NCBI GenBank assembly: GCA_016710075.1
Contig: JADJLO010000009.1
Location: 1-64,000, forward strand
From: Acidobacteriota bacterium
GTDB taxonomy: Bacteria; Acidobacteriota; Blastocatellia; RBC074
Length of the DNA stretch: 64,000 bases
Reading direction: 5' to 3'
Shown: in pieces, positions 49,014-58,560 of the stretch
Position numbering within the stretch: position 1 is the first letter of the stretch
Layout of the letters: each line of letters begins with the position of its first letter
The notes under the pieces: model-generated
What the model was told of the DNA's origin: nothing
What the model saw: only the letters and a program-made list of their open reading frames with translations
The model's database searches: none
Position numbers and translations under genes: made by a program

Positions 49014-50489
49014 ATGAAAATGTTTCGAATTCTCGTGAATGCGGTATTAATATTTCTGATCCTGATATCAGTTATAAAAGTGCCTGTTGGAAAAACCGTC
49101 ACTCACGGAGCTATTCTCGATGAGCGCGATGAGATGTTGCGCAAGATGGATGAGAAGGCGCCGTATTACGGAAAGCTGTCGCGCCAGATTTGGGAGTATG
49201 CCGAAGTCGGTTACAAGGAGATGAAGAGTTCACAGCTTCTGAAATCGGAGCTTGCGGCTGCGGGGTTTCAGATTCAGGACAAGATCGGAGACATCCCGAC
49301 GGCATTTTCTGCAACCTACGGCCAGGGCAAGCCGGTTATTGGAATACTCGGCGAGTATGATGCCCTGCCCGGATTGTCACAGGATTCCATGCCGGAGAAG
49401 AAGCCGATCAATACGGGAGCGCCGGGTCACGGCTGTGGTCATAACCTATTTGGCGTCGCATCGGCCTTCGCGGCGATAGCCCTCAAAGATTATCTGATTC
49501 AGAAGAAGATACCGGGAACGATCAGGTTCTACGGGACTCCGGCAGAAGAAGGCGGCGCCGGAAAAGTTTTTATGGCTCGTGCCGGAGCTTTCAATGACAT
49601 CGATGTAATGATCGCCTGGCACCCGGGCGACGTTAATAGAGCAGGGACTCAAAGCTCGCTGGCCAACATCAATGCCAAGTTCAGATTTTATGGCGCCGCA
49701 GCGCATGCGGCGGCTTCACCGGAAAAAGGGCGCTCCGCGCTCGACGCAGTCATGCTCATGACTCACGCGGTCGATATGCTCAGAGAACATGTCCCACAGG
49801 CTACCAGAATCCATTACATCATCACCAAAGGCGGCGACGCTCCGAATATAGTTCCGGAATTTGCCGAGGTATATCTTTACGCCAGACATCCCGAGATGCC
49901 TGTGCTGGACGGCATCTGGTCGCGGCTCATTAAATGCGCCGAGGCCGGCGCTCTGGGTACTGAAACCCGCATGGAAATGGAGATTGTCGGCAGCGTATTC
50001 AACCTGCTTCCCAATGGCCCGCTGGCCGAAATGTTCGATCGAAATCTGCGCCGCGTCGGTGGTGTCAATTACACATCGGAAGAACAAAGCTTTGCGGAAA
50101 AGCTTCGCCGGACCTTTCCGCGCCAGGGCGTATTGCCGCTCGGCAGCCAGATGGAGATTCATGCAATGGAAAGCGGAGTCGGCTCGGCTTCAACCGACGT
50201 GGGCGATGTCAGTTGGATCACCCCCACCTCGGAATTCACTACAGCAACCTATGTCCCGGGCACTCCCGGCCATAGCTGGCAGGCCGTAGCCTGTGCGGGA
50301 GCGGAAACAGGCCGTAAAGGAATGGTTGTCGCGGCCAAGACCCTGGCTTTATCTGGCATCGATCTGCTCAACGATCCGAAACTCGTCGCTGCCGCCCGCG
50401 ACGACTTCAATAAAAGACGCGCCGGCTTTGAATATCGTTCAAGGATACCTGCCAACCAGAAACCGCCGTTGAACTACAGGGACAAGTAG
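49014..50489 (+). CDS. M20-family amidohydrolase (AbgB-like)
   Basis: 491 residues. N-terminal hydrophobic stretch RILVNAVLIFLILISVIKVP is probably a signal or anchor. The catalytic domain has GILGEYDALPGLSQ, metal-binding PGHGCGHNLFGVASAFAAIA, PAEEGGAGKVFMARAG and the dimerisation domain INAKFRFYGAAAHAAASPEK. The final metal-ligand region is TYVPGTPGHSWQAVACAGAE. The closest pattern is AbgB, which releases p-aminobenzoate or acyl-amino-acid products; relatives also hydrolyse indoleacetyl or N-acyl amino acids. Start at 49014 (GGGAGATATACAG upstream). An exported form suggests acting on extracellular amides. The frame is intact. Confidence 0.88.
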   Translation: MKMFRILVNAVLIFLILISVIKVPVGKTVTHGAILDERDEMLRKMDEKAPYYGKLSRQIWEYAEVGYKEMKSSQLLKSELAAAGFQIQDKIGDIPTAFSATYGQGKPVIGILGEYDALPGLSQDSMPEKKPINTGAPGHGCGHNLFGVASAFAAIALKDYLIQKKIPGTIRFYGTPAEEGGAGKVFMARAGAFNDIDVMIAWHPGDVNRAGTQSSLANINAKFRFYGAAAHAAASPEKGRSALDAVMLMTHAVDMLREHVPQATRIHYIITKGGDAPNIVPEFAEVYLYARHPEMPVLDGIWSRLIKCAEAGALGTETRMEMEIVGSVFNLLPNGPLAEMFDRNLRRVGGVNYTSEEQSFAEKLRRTFPRQGVLPLGSQMEIHAMESGVGSASTDVGDVSWITPTSEFTTATYVPGTPGHSWQAVACAGAETGRKGMVVAAKTLALSGIDLLNDPKLVAAARDDFNKRRAGFEYRSRIPANQKPPLNYRDK

Positions 50490-50596
50490 CAATGGCGATG
50501 GTGATTAGCCGGGATGATGTCAATCGCCGCTTCATCCGGGCACAGAAGGCGGCAGAAGTGCTGGGGGCATAGCCGGTAAAGCTGTCAGGAATAAGG

Positions 50597-52787
50597 ATGA
50601 AAAACCATCGAACCATTCTGTCTCTGCTGCTCTTGATGCCGGTTGTATTATCAGGACATACACCGGCAACTGCCTTAGCCGGCAAACGTGCCGCCGTTAA
50701 AAATCTGACCGGCAGGATTTCGATTGACGGTACACTGAACGAACCTGACTGGGCGCAAGCCATGGAACTTGGCGAAATTCTTCAGCGTGAACCGAATCAG
50801 GAAGTTCCAGCCACTGAACGCACCGTGGTAAAGTTGCTTCTTGATAAAGACAATCTATACGTCGGTGTGATTTGCTACGACTCTGAGCCGGATAAGATCG
50901 TCGGTACTCAAATGCGACGTGACGCCCCCCTGGAATCAGATGACAGAATAGAGATACTCCTCGATACATTCCACGACCGTCGCAATGCCTTCTATTTTGC
51001 GACCAATCCGGCGGGTGCCCTGGTTGACGGGCTGATAATTGAAAACGGCAGGAATATCAATTTTGACTGGAATGCGATCTGGAACGTGAGGGTCAGCCGC
51101 TTTCAAAGCGCAGATGGCGCCGGCTGGAGCGCCGAGTTTTCCATACCGTTCAAGAGCCTTGGTTTCAATCCGGGGCAGGATGTTTGGGGCTTCAACTTCT
51201 CGAGGCGAATCATCCGCAAGATAGAAGAAGACCGATGGTCATCCCCACGCCTTGACGTTCAATTCACCCAGGTGTCTGAAGCAGGAGATATCGAGGGGTT
51301 GAAAGATGCCGAGCAGGGATTGGGGCTTGATATGAGACCCTATGCCGTGGGCAAATGGCAGAGGGACGAACAGGGAAATAATAAATTCACGGGCACTGGC
51401 GGAGCGGATGTTTTTTACAACATTACTTCAGGTTTGCGACTGACGGCGACCGTCAATACCGACTTTGCCGAAACCGAAGTTGACGACAGACAGATCAACC
51501 TGACTCGCTTTCCACTCTTCTTTCCAGAAAAGCGTTCATTCTTTCTTGAAAATGCCGGGGTCTTCAACTTTGCGCAAAACTCCAGTTCCAGGCCTGATCT
51601 GGTGCCATTTTTCAGCCGTCGCATCGGTCTGCTTAACGGACAGGAGGTGCCGATTCTGGCCGGCGCAAAACTGACGGGAAAGATCGGTAAATATGACATA
51701 GGCGCTCTGGCCGTGAGAACTCGTGAAACTGGTTTTGTTGAGGCGAAAAATTTCTTTGTTGGGCGGGTGAAGAGAATCTCTTCAAACAGTCCTATATCGG
51801 CGGGTTGTACACCGAAGGCGATCCATCAGGCACAACAACGAGCAGAACTTTTGGAGCAGACCTCCGGCTGGCTACGGCTAATCTGCTTAACAGCAGGCAC
51901 AACTTCTCACTCGATATTTTTGCTTCAAAGACAGACAGGAAAATGTAAGGGGCGATGATCTGGCTTACGGATTTTCAGCCAGCTATCCTAACGACCGGTG
52001 GGAGGCTTATGCCGATTGGAAACATTTCGGGCCGGATTACAGTCCGGCTCTGGGCTTCCTCTCACGCAGGGCGGTTGACAATCTTTTTCTGGGCATGGTT
52101 TTTCAGCCGCGCCCGAAGAAATTTCTCAATGTCCGCCAGATGTTCAATGAGGTCTTTTTCACCTGGTACCGGCGCAACGATCTCAAGCAGGTTGAAAACT
52201 GGCGTTTTTTCACGGCGCCAGTCAACTGGCGGTTCAACTCCGGCGACCGATTTGAAGTCAACTGGGTGCCGCAATTCGAACGCCTGTTCCTGCCATTCGA
52301 GATTGCCGACGGGGTGATTCTTCCACCTGGCGATTATCAATTCACCCGATACAGGGTTGAGTTCAACACAGCTGCCAAGCGGCGGTGGGAAATAGGAGCC
52401 ACGTGGTGGTTCGGCGGTTACTATTCAGGTCACGCCGACGAAATTTCAACCGAGTTCGTTTACAAGATCGCACCGCGCTTCAGATTTGCCATCGAGTCAT
52501 CACAGACCTTTGCAAGCCTGAAGGAAGGTAGCTTTGTCGCACGGATCTTTGCTTCCCGCATCGACCTCGCCTTTTCACCATTCCTGACACTGTCAAATCT
52601 GATTCAATTCGACAACGAAACACGCAATGTTGGATGGCAAAGCCGCCTGCGATGGATTCTGCGACCGGGTAACGACTTTTTCCTGGTCTTCAATCAGGGC
52701 TGGGAACAGAATTATCGAGGGGGATTCAACTTCCGCCAGGCGGGCACCCGGCTTACCGGGAAGATGCAATACACGTTTCGTTTTTAA
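50597..52787 (+). pseudogene. DUF5916 exported protein with CBM9-like domain, two frameshifts
   Basis: N-terminal signal TILSLLLLMPVVLSGHTPAT. Residues 35-230 are a CBM9/DOMON-like beta sandwich: GRISIDGTLNEPDWAQAMEL, VVKLLLDKDNLYVGVICYDS and RIEILLDTFHDRRNAFYFAT. The DUF5916 barrel follows: NTDFAETEVDDRQINLTRFP, FFPEKRSFFLENAGVFNFAQ and FFSRRIGLLNGQEVPILAGA. Frame changes near 51770 and 51950 hide the segment YIGGLYTEGDPSGTTTSRTF; the end (LRWILRPGNDFFLVFNQGWE, MQYTFRF) closes a barrel. Probably an outer-membrane or surface protein binding carbohydrate or a hydrophobic ligand. Starts about 110 bp after the M20 gene. Confidence 0.82.
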
Positions 52788-52849
52788 ATAGCGTAAAATT
52801 CGCTATCAATATCAGAGCATTTATTTGTATCAGAAAAATTGAAAGTTCG

Positions 52850-52905
52850 AATTCGCCAACAGTATCAGTTATTAGCTTTCCACAACGAAGTATTTTATTT
52901 TGCTT
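52850..52905. repeat. Dispersed element copy 3, partial
   Basis: AATTCGCCAACAGTATCAGT then, after a deletion, AACGAAGTATTTTATTTTGC. It keeps both ends of the elements at 3470-3592 and 29061-29205 and lacks the middle. Confidence 0.55.
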
Positions 52906-52998
52906 TGAGTACTATCCGGCGATCGGCCGGTATAACAACTAAATTTTGCTATTCATGCGACCACCTGCTGAATAAGAGACAGGTATTGAAGTCTTCTA

Positions 52999-53036
52999 CC
53001 GTGCCTGACAGTATAATAATAAGTCAGGTGGCACGG
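52999..53036 (+). promoter_or_regulatory. Hairpin with TATAAT in its loop
   Basis: CCGTGCCTGAC pairs with GTCAGGTGGCACGG (one 3-nt bulge); the loop holds TATAATAATA. It lies 35 bp upstream of the ribosome site of the next gene. It could be a promoter -10 box inside an operator or a transcript hairpin; no good -35 box at normal spacing. Confidence 0.4.
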
Positions 53037-53072
53037 ACGACATCGAGTCACATTAAGTCTGGAGGAGGATAG

Positions 53073-53576
53073 ATGCGACCACGTTGGATCTTCTTGATTG
53101 CGTTTGCGCTCGTGTTCTACGGCACTGGCGCAGCCGTCATTGAGAGCTTTGTAAACTATTCGAGTTGGCATCTCATCGGAGCTGATGAGTTCATCGCATA
53201 TCATCAGTTCATCTCGCCACGAGTGCTGATGTTCCTGGTTGCGCCACTGCTTCTTGGCACCGCGTTTACGATCCTCATGTTGTGGTCACGGCCGGCTGCG
53301 ATTCCAGCCTGGGCCGTATGGGCAGCTATTGCTGTGCAAGCAGTCGTATGGGCCTCCACCGTGACGATACAGGTCCCCATCCAATTTCAATTAAGCGATC
53401 ACGGGCTATCGGTCGAGCTTATTGAGCGCCTGATCACGACCAACTTCTGGCTACGCAGAATTCCGTATGCGATTTGTGCAGGGTTGTTTCTATGGATGGC
53501 AGCACAAGTCATGGGCGCAAATGAAATGCAGTCACATAATAACGAGCCGCCCAACACAGCGCCCAAGCCGACTTGA
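53073..53576 (+). CDS. Four-helix membrane protein in cassette-like array
   Basis: 167 residues behind a strong GGAGGAGG site. Four hydrophobic segments: WIFLIAFALVFYGTGAAVI, VLMFLVAPLLLGTAFTILML, IPAWAVWAAIAVQAVVWAST and AICAGLFLWMAAQVMG. No catalytic motif. The C-terminal tail NNEPPNTAPKPT is encoded by the first part of the attC-like site at 53546-53610, so the gene's stop lies within it, as in many integron cassette genes. Function unknown. Confidence 0.75.
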   Translation: MRPRWIFLIAFALVFYGTGAAVIESFVNYSSWHLIGADEFIAYHQFISPRVLMFLVAPLLLGTAFTILMLWSRPAAIPAWAVWAAIAVQAVVWASTVTIQVPIQFQLSDHGLSVELIERLITTNFWLRRIPYAICAGLFLWMAAQVMGANEMQSHNNEPPNTAPKPT

Positions 53577-53610
53577 TTCGCAAGCGGCTGAGCGTGAACT
53601 ATAGGCGGCC
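53546..53610 (+). other. attC-like recombination site 1
   Basis: Left side GCCGCCCAACACAGCGCCCA, AGCCGACTTG; right side CAAGCGGCTGAGCGTGAACT, ATAGGCGGC. The sides pair imperfectly into one long stem. The expected right core GTTRRRY is degraded (ACTATAGGC), so recombination activity is doubtful. Confidence 0.5.
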
Positions 53611-53630
53611 CGGGGGTTGGGGGTCTCGCG

Positions 53631-54215
53631 ATGACTAAGCGACTTACTATTGTCTTTGCAGTCGTGGTCGTGTTCATGTTTTTCATATGCGGCCCCGTCA
53701 GCGGAGACGATGCTGTCAGGAAACCTGATGCGACATCACTGGATCAGTTCGTCGATGGCGTTTGGGAACTTCGAATTGACCGGGCATGGTCGCGCCACGC
53801 CAACGTTGACTTAACTTCGCTCGAGTTGACCGACGCGGACTACCGGTCTGTCTCCAGGGGGGCGACGTATTCTATCGTGGTGTCAGGGCGAGGTGCGCGC
53901 GTAGAAATAAGCCGTAAACGGCGATCAGCTTTGCATCCGCCGATGAAGGGCTCTCGATCCTCCTCTGGTGAACGAATCGTATACGATATACAAGAAGGCA
54001 CATTTGCGGGCGGGCGATTTGTAGTCTGGTTTGGCAGGAAGGGTCTCCAGGGAGAGTTGACCATCTACGGCTCGGGTGTCCCGGTAATATCGAGCGAGCG
54101 AGGGACAATTCTCAGGAAGCGCCAGGCATTGATGCCGCCTGACAACCGGCTGAAGCCGACGGCACGCGGGAGTTCGACGGTCTCTTGGAGTCGGTGTTCT
54201 CGCGCCACAGCTTAA
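53631..54215 (+). CDS. Exported protein in cassette-like array, unknown
   Basis: 194 residues. Signal peptide LTIVFAVVVVFMFFICGPVS. The mature part contains DQFVDGVWELRIDRAWSRHA, GATYSIVVSGRGARVEISRK and FVVWFGRKGLQGELTIYGSG: a small beta-rich domain. The last 25 residues, starting PPDNRLKPTARGSST, are encoded by an attC-like site (54134-54233), a tail type often seen in proteins from integron cassettes. Starts 20 bp past attC-like site 1. No known family recognised. Confidence 0.6.
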   Translation: MTKRLTIVFAVVVVFMFFICGPVSGDDAVRKPDATSLDQFVDGVWELRIDRAWSRHANVDLTSLELTDADYRSVSRGATYSIVVSGRGARVEISRKRRSALHPPMKGSRSSSGERIVYDIQEGTFAGGRFVVWFGRKGLQGELTIYGSGVPVISSERGTILRKRQALMPPDNRLKPTARGSSTVSWSRCSRATA

Positions 54216-54233
54216 CCGGAGCGTTAGGTGGCC
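54134..54233 (+). other. attC-like recombination site 2
   Basis: The left core region GCCTGACAACCGGCTGAAGC, CGACGG faces GCTTAACCGGAGCGTTAGGT and GGCC at the right. The right end holds GTTAGGT, a perfect match to the integron core GTTRRRY, and the two sides are imperfectly complementary over about 30 bp, as attC sites are. Best-preserved site in the array. Confidence 0.6.
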
Positions 54234-54269
54234 TTGATTTTGAATCCGGATTGGCATTATTTTGACGAT

Positions 54270-54494
54270 ATGGATTACAGTAAAATCATCACAATTGAGC
54301 CCGATAAAAGAAGTGGAAAGCCTTGCATTAGAGGGACAAGGATGACGGTCATCGATGTTTTGGAGTATCTTGCCGGCGGGATGACTTCTGAAGAATTGAT
54401 CGAAGAATTCCCTGATCTGACCCTTGAAGACATACACGCATGCCTGGCTTTTGCAGCAGACCGTGAGCGCAAACTAGCCATTCTTCCTCTATGA
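54270..54494 (+). CDS. DUF433 antitoxin
   Basis: 74 residues: MDYSKIITIEPDKRSGKPCI, RGTRMTVIDVLEYLAGGMTS, EELIEEFPDLTLEDIHACLA. This is a complete DUF433 domain, a small winged-helix-type fold that serves as antitoxin to DUF5615 (PIN-like) toxins. A GTG 42 bp upstream is an alternative start but lies within the attC-like site. The stop overlaps the ATG of the following toxin remnant by ATGA, as normal for this pair. Because the toxin is truncated, the antitoxin is an orphan; such orphans are sometimes kept as transcription factors or as protection. Confidence 0.88.
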   Translation: MDYSKIITIEPDKRSGKPCIRGTRMTVIDVLEYLAGGMTSEELIEEFPDLTLEDIHACLAFAADRERKLAILPL

Positions 54495-54595
54495 AACTTC
54501 TTTTTGATCAGAACTTATCACCGCGACTCCCCCGAGTGTTGGAAGATATATTTCCAGAAAGCCCGATTGCAGGGAAATGCTTTGTTGGGTTTTAA
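54491..54595 (+). pseudogene. DUF5615 PIN-like toxin, truncated to 34 codons
   Basis: MKLLFDQNLSPRLPRVLEDI, then FPES, is the exact start of DUF5615 ribonuclease-like toxins with the first catalytic Asp (FDQNLS). After FPES the sequence becomes unrelated (PIAGKCFVGF) and stops. The break runs into TTTTAACGGAGGGCGTGGCC, which resembles the right end of attC-like site 2, suggesting loss of the rest by cassette-type deletion. Full-length toxins have about 110-130 residues; this one cannot work. Confidence 0.8.
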
Positions 54596-54639
54596 CGGAG
54601 GGCGTGGCCTCATGAACTCCGCCGTCAGGGCAAATTCAG

Positions 54640-55224
54640 ATGTCGTTTAGATTTCTTCCACTTTCAGGGATACTGGTAGCCCTCGCATTGTTCGGAGTGG
54701 CTGCGTCACTCTAGCCCGGCGGATATGACTGGAGTCGCGACTATCTTTCCACTCTGCTCAGAGCCGGTTCAAGTCCGGCACGCACAACTGCCATCGCCGG
54801 TATGCTGGTTCTCTGCGCGAGCATCGCCTTCATGTTCGAGCGGCAGGCACGCGCGGCAGAGCCCTCCAGAAGTTCGAAGATCATCCGAATTGGCGGCATC
54901 GGATCGATGGTCTACGCGTCGCTGACGTTCACGCCTATGCACGACCTCATGGTTACGATTTCGCTCATTTTCTTTATGATCGCGGTGCTTGCACTCCTTC
55001 AGGCCCTTTATGCGAGCCGTAAGATTGGGTTCCTCGTTGCTGGATGTGGGTGTCTTGTGCTGCTCATCGCGAGTGCGACCATCTATTATACGGAGCAGTA
55101 TGATTTTGCACTTCCCTGGGCTCAGAGGGCATCGTTCGCAGTTTTTACCGCATGGCTCGTCTCTTTAGATTTCCGTGTTCCCCGCTTGCGCCCTGGAAAA
55201 AATGAAAAGGAATTTGAAAAATGA
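54640..55224 (+). pseudogene. Multi-helix membrane protein with a single nonsense codon
   Basis: MSFRFLPLSGILVALALFGV followed by AASL, then TAG, then PGGYDWSRDYLSTLLRAGSS in the same frame, AGMLVLCASIAFMF, IIRIGGIGSMVYASLTFTPM, LMVTISLIFFMIAVLALLQA, IGFLVAGCGCLVLLIASATI and SFAVFTAWLVSLD. The layout (YDWSxxYLSTL loop after helix 1, then five more helices) fits small DUF998-like membrane proteins. The single TAG at 54712-54714 is a base change (possibly CAG to TAG). The 3' end overlaps the next start by ATGA. Confidence 0.65.
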
Positions 55225-55876
55225 ACAAGCTGTTAGCCCTGATAATGGTGGGGTTCTTGTCAGGTTTGACTACATCAGAGGCATTGCCAAGCATGGCAAA
55301 GCCGTGAGTTCCAGAGCCCTGGTAATCGGTTTTGTCGGCGGAGTGCGCAGCCCTAATGACTTGAAGCAAGGCGTCGTTCAGATTGGCAATCGCCTCAAGA
55401 GTATCCATAATCCAGAACTTCAAGTGGAAATTTATCGACACTGGCATTGGAAAAAGGCTTATGACCTGATCTATCAGAATGTCGATCTGAATCGAGATGA
55501 AGAGATTTCAAACGAAGAGCTTGAACTCGCCCCAAGAATTGTTATCTATGGTCATAGCCTTGGTGGATGGGCAGTAATCAAGTTGAGCCGAAGCCTGGAG
55601 AGAATCTGCGTCCCAGTGGAGTTGACCGTACAGATAGATAGCGTTGGTATAGGAGATGAGAAGATCCCGAGCAATGTTAAGTTCGCTGCCAACTTTTATC
55701 AACGCAGCAACATGTTACTCCGAGGCGAGGATAAGTTAAAAGTTGAAAATGAGGGCAAAACCATAGTGTTAGGCAACTTCCTGATTAAGGGTGTAGGTCA
55801 CGAAGCTGTAGCCAGAGGGAGTGAGATATCTGATTTTCTAACAGAGAAAGTTCGCTCCATCTGCGAAATACCATAG
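55221..55876 (+). pseudogene. Exported alpha/beta hydrolase with EF-hand insert, one frameshift
   Basis: The signal peptide MNKLLALIMVGFLSGLTTSE ends in one frame at AMAKP-like residues; one base later the body continues: SSRALVIGFVGGVRSPNDLK, QIGNRLKSIHNPELQVEIYR. An EF-hand-like loop DLNRDEEISNEELE comes next, directly before the nucleophile elbow IVIYGHSLGGWAVIKL (GHSLGG). VQIDSVGIGDEKIPSN probably holds the acid and GVGHEAVARG the histidine. Start overlaps the upstream stop (ATGA at 55221-55224), with AAAAGGAATTT as ribosome site. Function unknown: lipase or esterase, maybe calcium-dependent. Confidence 0.65.
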
Positions 55877-55999
55877 TTGCTGATCCTGCCCGTTAGACAT
55901 GCCATATCATTCAACGATCAAGCAATGCTGGATTCGGTAAGTCTCCACAAGAAAAGCAAAATCAGATTTCAAATGTATATGCTGAAACGCAAGGTAACT

Positions 56000-57713
56000 T
56001 CATCTGATCTGCACCTTCAGTGTGTTGGTCTTCTGCAAGTCGACTGAGAGAACCACATCGACTTCGCCACGTCCTGAAAGAGTGCCGGGCAGTCTGAGAT
56101 TAATCTGATCGAGACCGGGAAAGTCTCCCTGCGCGCCGGCATAAAGGACCTCAACTGGAATCCCCCCGACTAGAGCAGTGATATTGCTCAATGCGCTTCG
56201 ATACCTCAGCCCGGTACCGAACAGCAGAAGAAAAACCTGATCATTTTTGTCGCTGACATCTATCGGCAGGGTGTTGTAGCGGCCCTGGCCGAGGCTGTAT
56301 TCGATCGCTTTTTCATATTGAAGCTTCCCGTCAGGTTTCAGGCGAAGCACAGAAGCGGCAGCCGCTCCCTGGCCGTTCGAATCTGCCGAGAAGAGAGCCG
56401 GTGCGACATTTTTTATCGAGGTCGGTCCAGATGAGATGGCCCCAGTCTCGTTGAAAATAGTCACGGTCCCGGCGCCGGGGAGCGTGCCGGCGGGGACGAG
56501 ATAGTTGACCTGAGTCGGCGAGACAAAGAAGAGAGGCGCAAGGCGGTCGACACAAGCGCTGTCCCGAACCCTGACGGCCGTGCCGTTGAGTTCCCAAGGA
56601 AGCACGGGATTATCGTTGGCCAGTGGATAGAGAGAAAAGTTTGTCCCCCATGCCGTAGCCAGCGATTCCGGCGCAAGTCCGGTCTCTGTTTTGAAATCGG
56701 CCGATGAAACGGTGGTCAGCCCCATCGTTGACGGGAAATAAGGAAACAGAAAAGAGATCTGCGATCTGGTGACGCCGATGCAATCGCCGGCGGTCAAAGG
56801 CCGGACTGGCGCTCCATCGGGCCAAGGCTCCATAAATTTCTGTTCCGGCTGACCATTGCCCAGGGCAATTGATTTCCCGGCAATCGAATTATTGAAGGAA
56901 TAATCGGTCAGCGCATCGAAAAGTCTGTAGATCCCGTAGTAGTCGAGCGCGTTGATCTCGCCACCCGATGGGGTGCCGTGGCTGGCTTTCATGTCATATC
57001 CAAGCCGCTTCTCGCTGTTGAGAATGACAAAATCTTTTTCGGATGACGGCAGGTTGATCCGGTCGAAGATCTCTTTGGCTATGCGGTGATCGCAGATTTC
57101 GTCGTTGTCAAAGACCTCAACAATGAGCTTTGTCTGCGGCGGAAAATTGACGAATTGTTTGAGGCTCATTTCAGCGTAGTACCATGGAGCCATCAAAAAC
57201 AGGGCCACGCCCTTTTCTCCCCAGCCTTTGTCGACGACTCCCCGCCAGGCCATGGACAACGAAGCGGAGGCTCCATACGAATGACCGGCGAAGGCCACGC
57301 GCCTCAGATCGAATGATTCGCCATAACGTCTCACGGCTTCTTCGTAAGCGGCAAAGATGGTGTCATACCGCTTCTTGTTCAGAGAGGCATCTCCGGAAAC
57401 GATCTGATAAGGGGCGAATACGAGCGCATTGCCGCGACTGACGATGTGACTGATCAACGACTGCTACTCCTGAGGATCGTTGTTGCCAACACCAGGGGCG
57501 AAAAAGACAACAGGAACACGGCCGCTTGCGCCTGCCGGTCTGAAGACATAAACGTTTTCGCTTTCATAAAGCGGACTCCGGAAATTTATCGGCAATGGCG
57601 ATGAAACTTCCCTGCGCACCGTATCCGGAAGCGATTGGAGTAAATGGAGATTGTCCGAATGATATCGCGGACAGCAGGAACAACGACGCAGCACTTAACC
57701 AAACTCTTTTCAT
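56000..57713 (-). pseudogene. Exported alpha/beta hydrolase with C-terminal TIGR03437 domain, one frameshift and one stop
   Basis: Signal peptide RVWLSAASLLFLLSAISFGQ (start 57713). After a frame change near 57600 comes YVFRPAGASGRVPVVFFAPG, an in-frame TAG at 57469, then SFDLRRVAFAGHSYGASASL (nucleophile GHSYG), acid region VEVFDNDEICDHR and histidine KASHGTPSGG. The second half is a TIGR03437 domain: LATAWGTNFSLYPLANDNPV, FFVSPTQVNYLVPAGTLPGA, VFLLLFGTGLRYRSALSN and VEVLYAGAQGDFPGLDQINL. TIGR03437 is a C-terminal surface domain almost specific to Solibacter-type Acidobacteriota, so it is the best taxonomic pointer in the window. Confidence 0.85.
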
Positions 57714-57735
57714 GACAACAATAAAAGTTCAGGAA

Positions 57736-58560
57736 TCAGGCTTCTATTTTCAGCAGACGGCCCTTGAGCAATCCGAGAAGAACCAGCAGAATCACAGGCA
57801 GAGTAATGATAACACCAACTACTCCAAGCATCCTCTCTCCGATCCAAAAGGTCATGAAGAGATTGAATCCCAGCACTCCAGATAGGAGTCCCACCGGCCC
57901 AATGGCCTTGTAGGGGTACTGCATTATTCCCCTGTCAGTACTATTTGAGCGTTTAAAAATCACTCGCTCCAGAAGAATAAACAGCCTGATGATGGCAAAG
58001 CAAACGAAAAACCAGCCGAAGAAATTTGCCAGGGTGATGCCAAAATAACTGCCGCCGTCAGGATAGTAGTAGATCTTCCTAGAAACCACCGGTCTCCCTT
58101 GAGCGCCACCGGGTCGATGATAATGTCCAGATACATCATCAGAAACGAGGCCAGAAAGGTCGTGGTCCATCTTCGCCTGACAATATCCGCATTGAGATTG
58201 CGCACATCACCAGGTTTCGCTTCGACATTGCCCAGAATGATCGTCGCCAACTCCCAACTGACGTAAGAGAGAAACGTGAATGAGAGCGAATCCATGAACG
58301 GAACGCCGGCTATCCACAACTCCTCTGGCTCGTATTGTCGATGTAATAATAAAGACCGAAAGGAAAGCCCGTGGCCGCAACGGCTGAGCTCCATTCAGAG
58401 AGAAAGGCAATCAGGTATGCAAGCACCGAGAACAGCGCAGTCCGCTTTAATCCGATATGCGTGATCGCCAGAAAAAGATAGCAGGCAAAAAGACGAATAC
58501 GTAGGGCGCAAGGTAACTGTACCAATCAGGAGTTCAATAAAATGTAATTATGTTTGTATG
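57736..58560 (-). pseudogene. Carotenoid biosynthesis protein, CruF-like, frameshifted
   Basis: An integral membrane protein reassembled from three frames: KRTALFSVLAYLIAFLSEWS, GFPFGLYYYIDNTSQR, then ELWIAGVPFMDSLSFTFLSY, TTTFLASFLMMYLDIIIDPV and ALKGDRWFLG, then KIYYYPDGGSYFGITLANFF, GWFFVCFAIIRLFI. The motif YLDxIIDPVA is the hallmark of DUF422/CruF (gamma-carotene 1',2'-hydratase family). At least three frameshifts; the start is not clear. If functional elsewhere in the lineage it would make hydroxylated carotenoids; here probably lost, unless the breaks are assembly errors. Confidence 0.78.

Noticed and set aside
50492..50572. 26-codon ORF (MAMVISRDDVNRRFIRAQKA...) between the M20 and DUF5916 genes
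   Set aside because: No ribosome site, too short to judge, and no family resemblance; possibly a scrap of an older gene.
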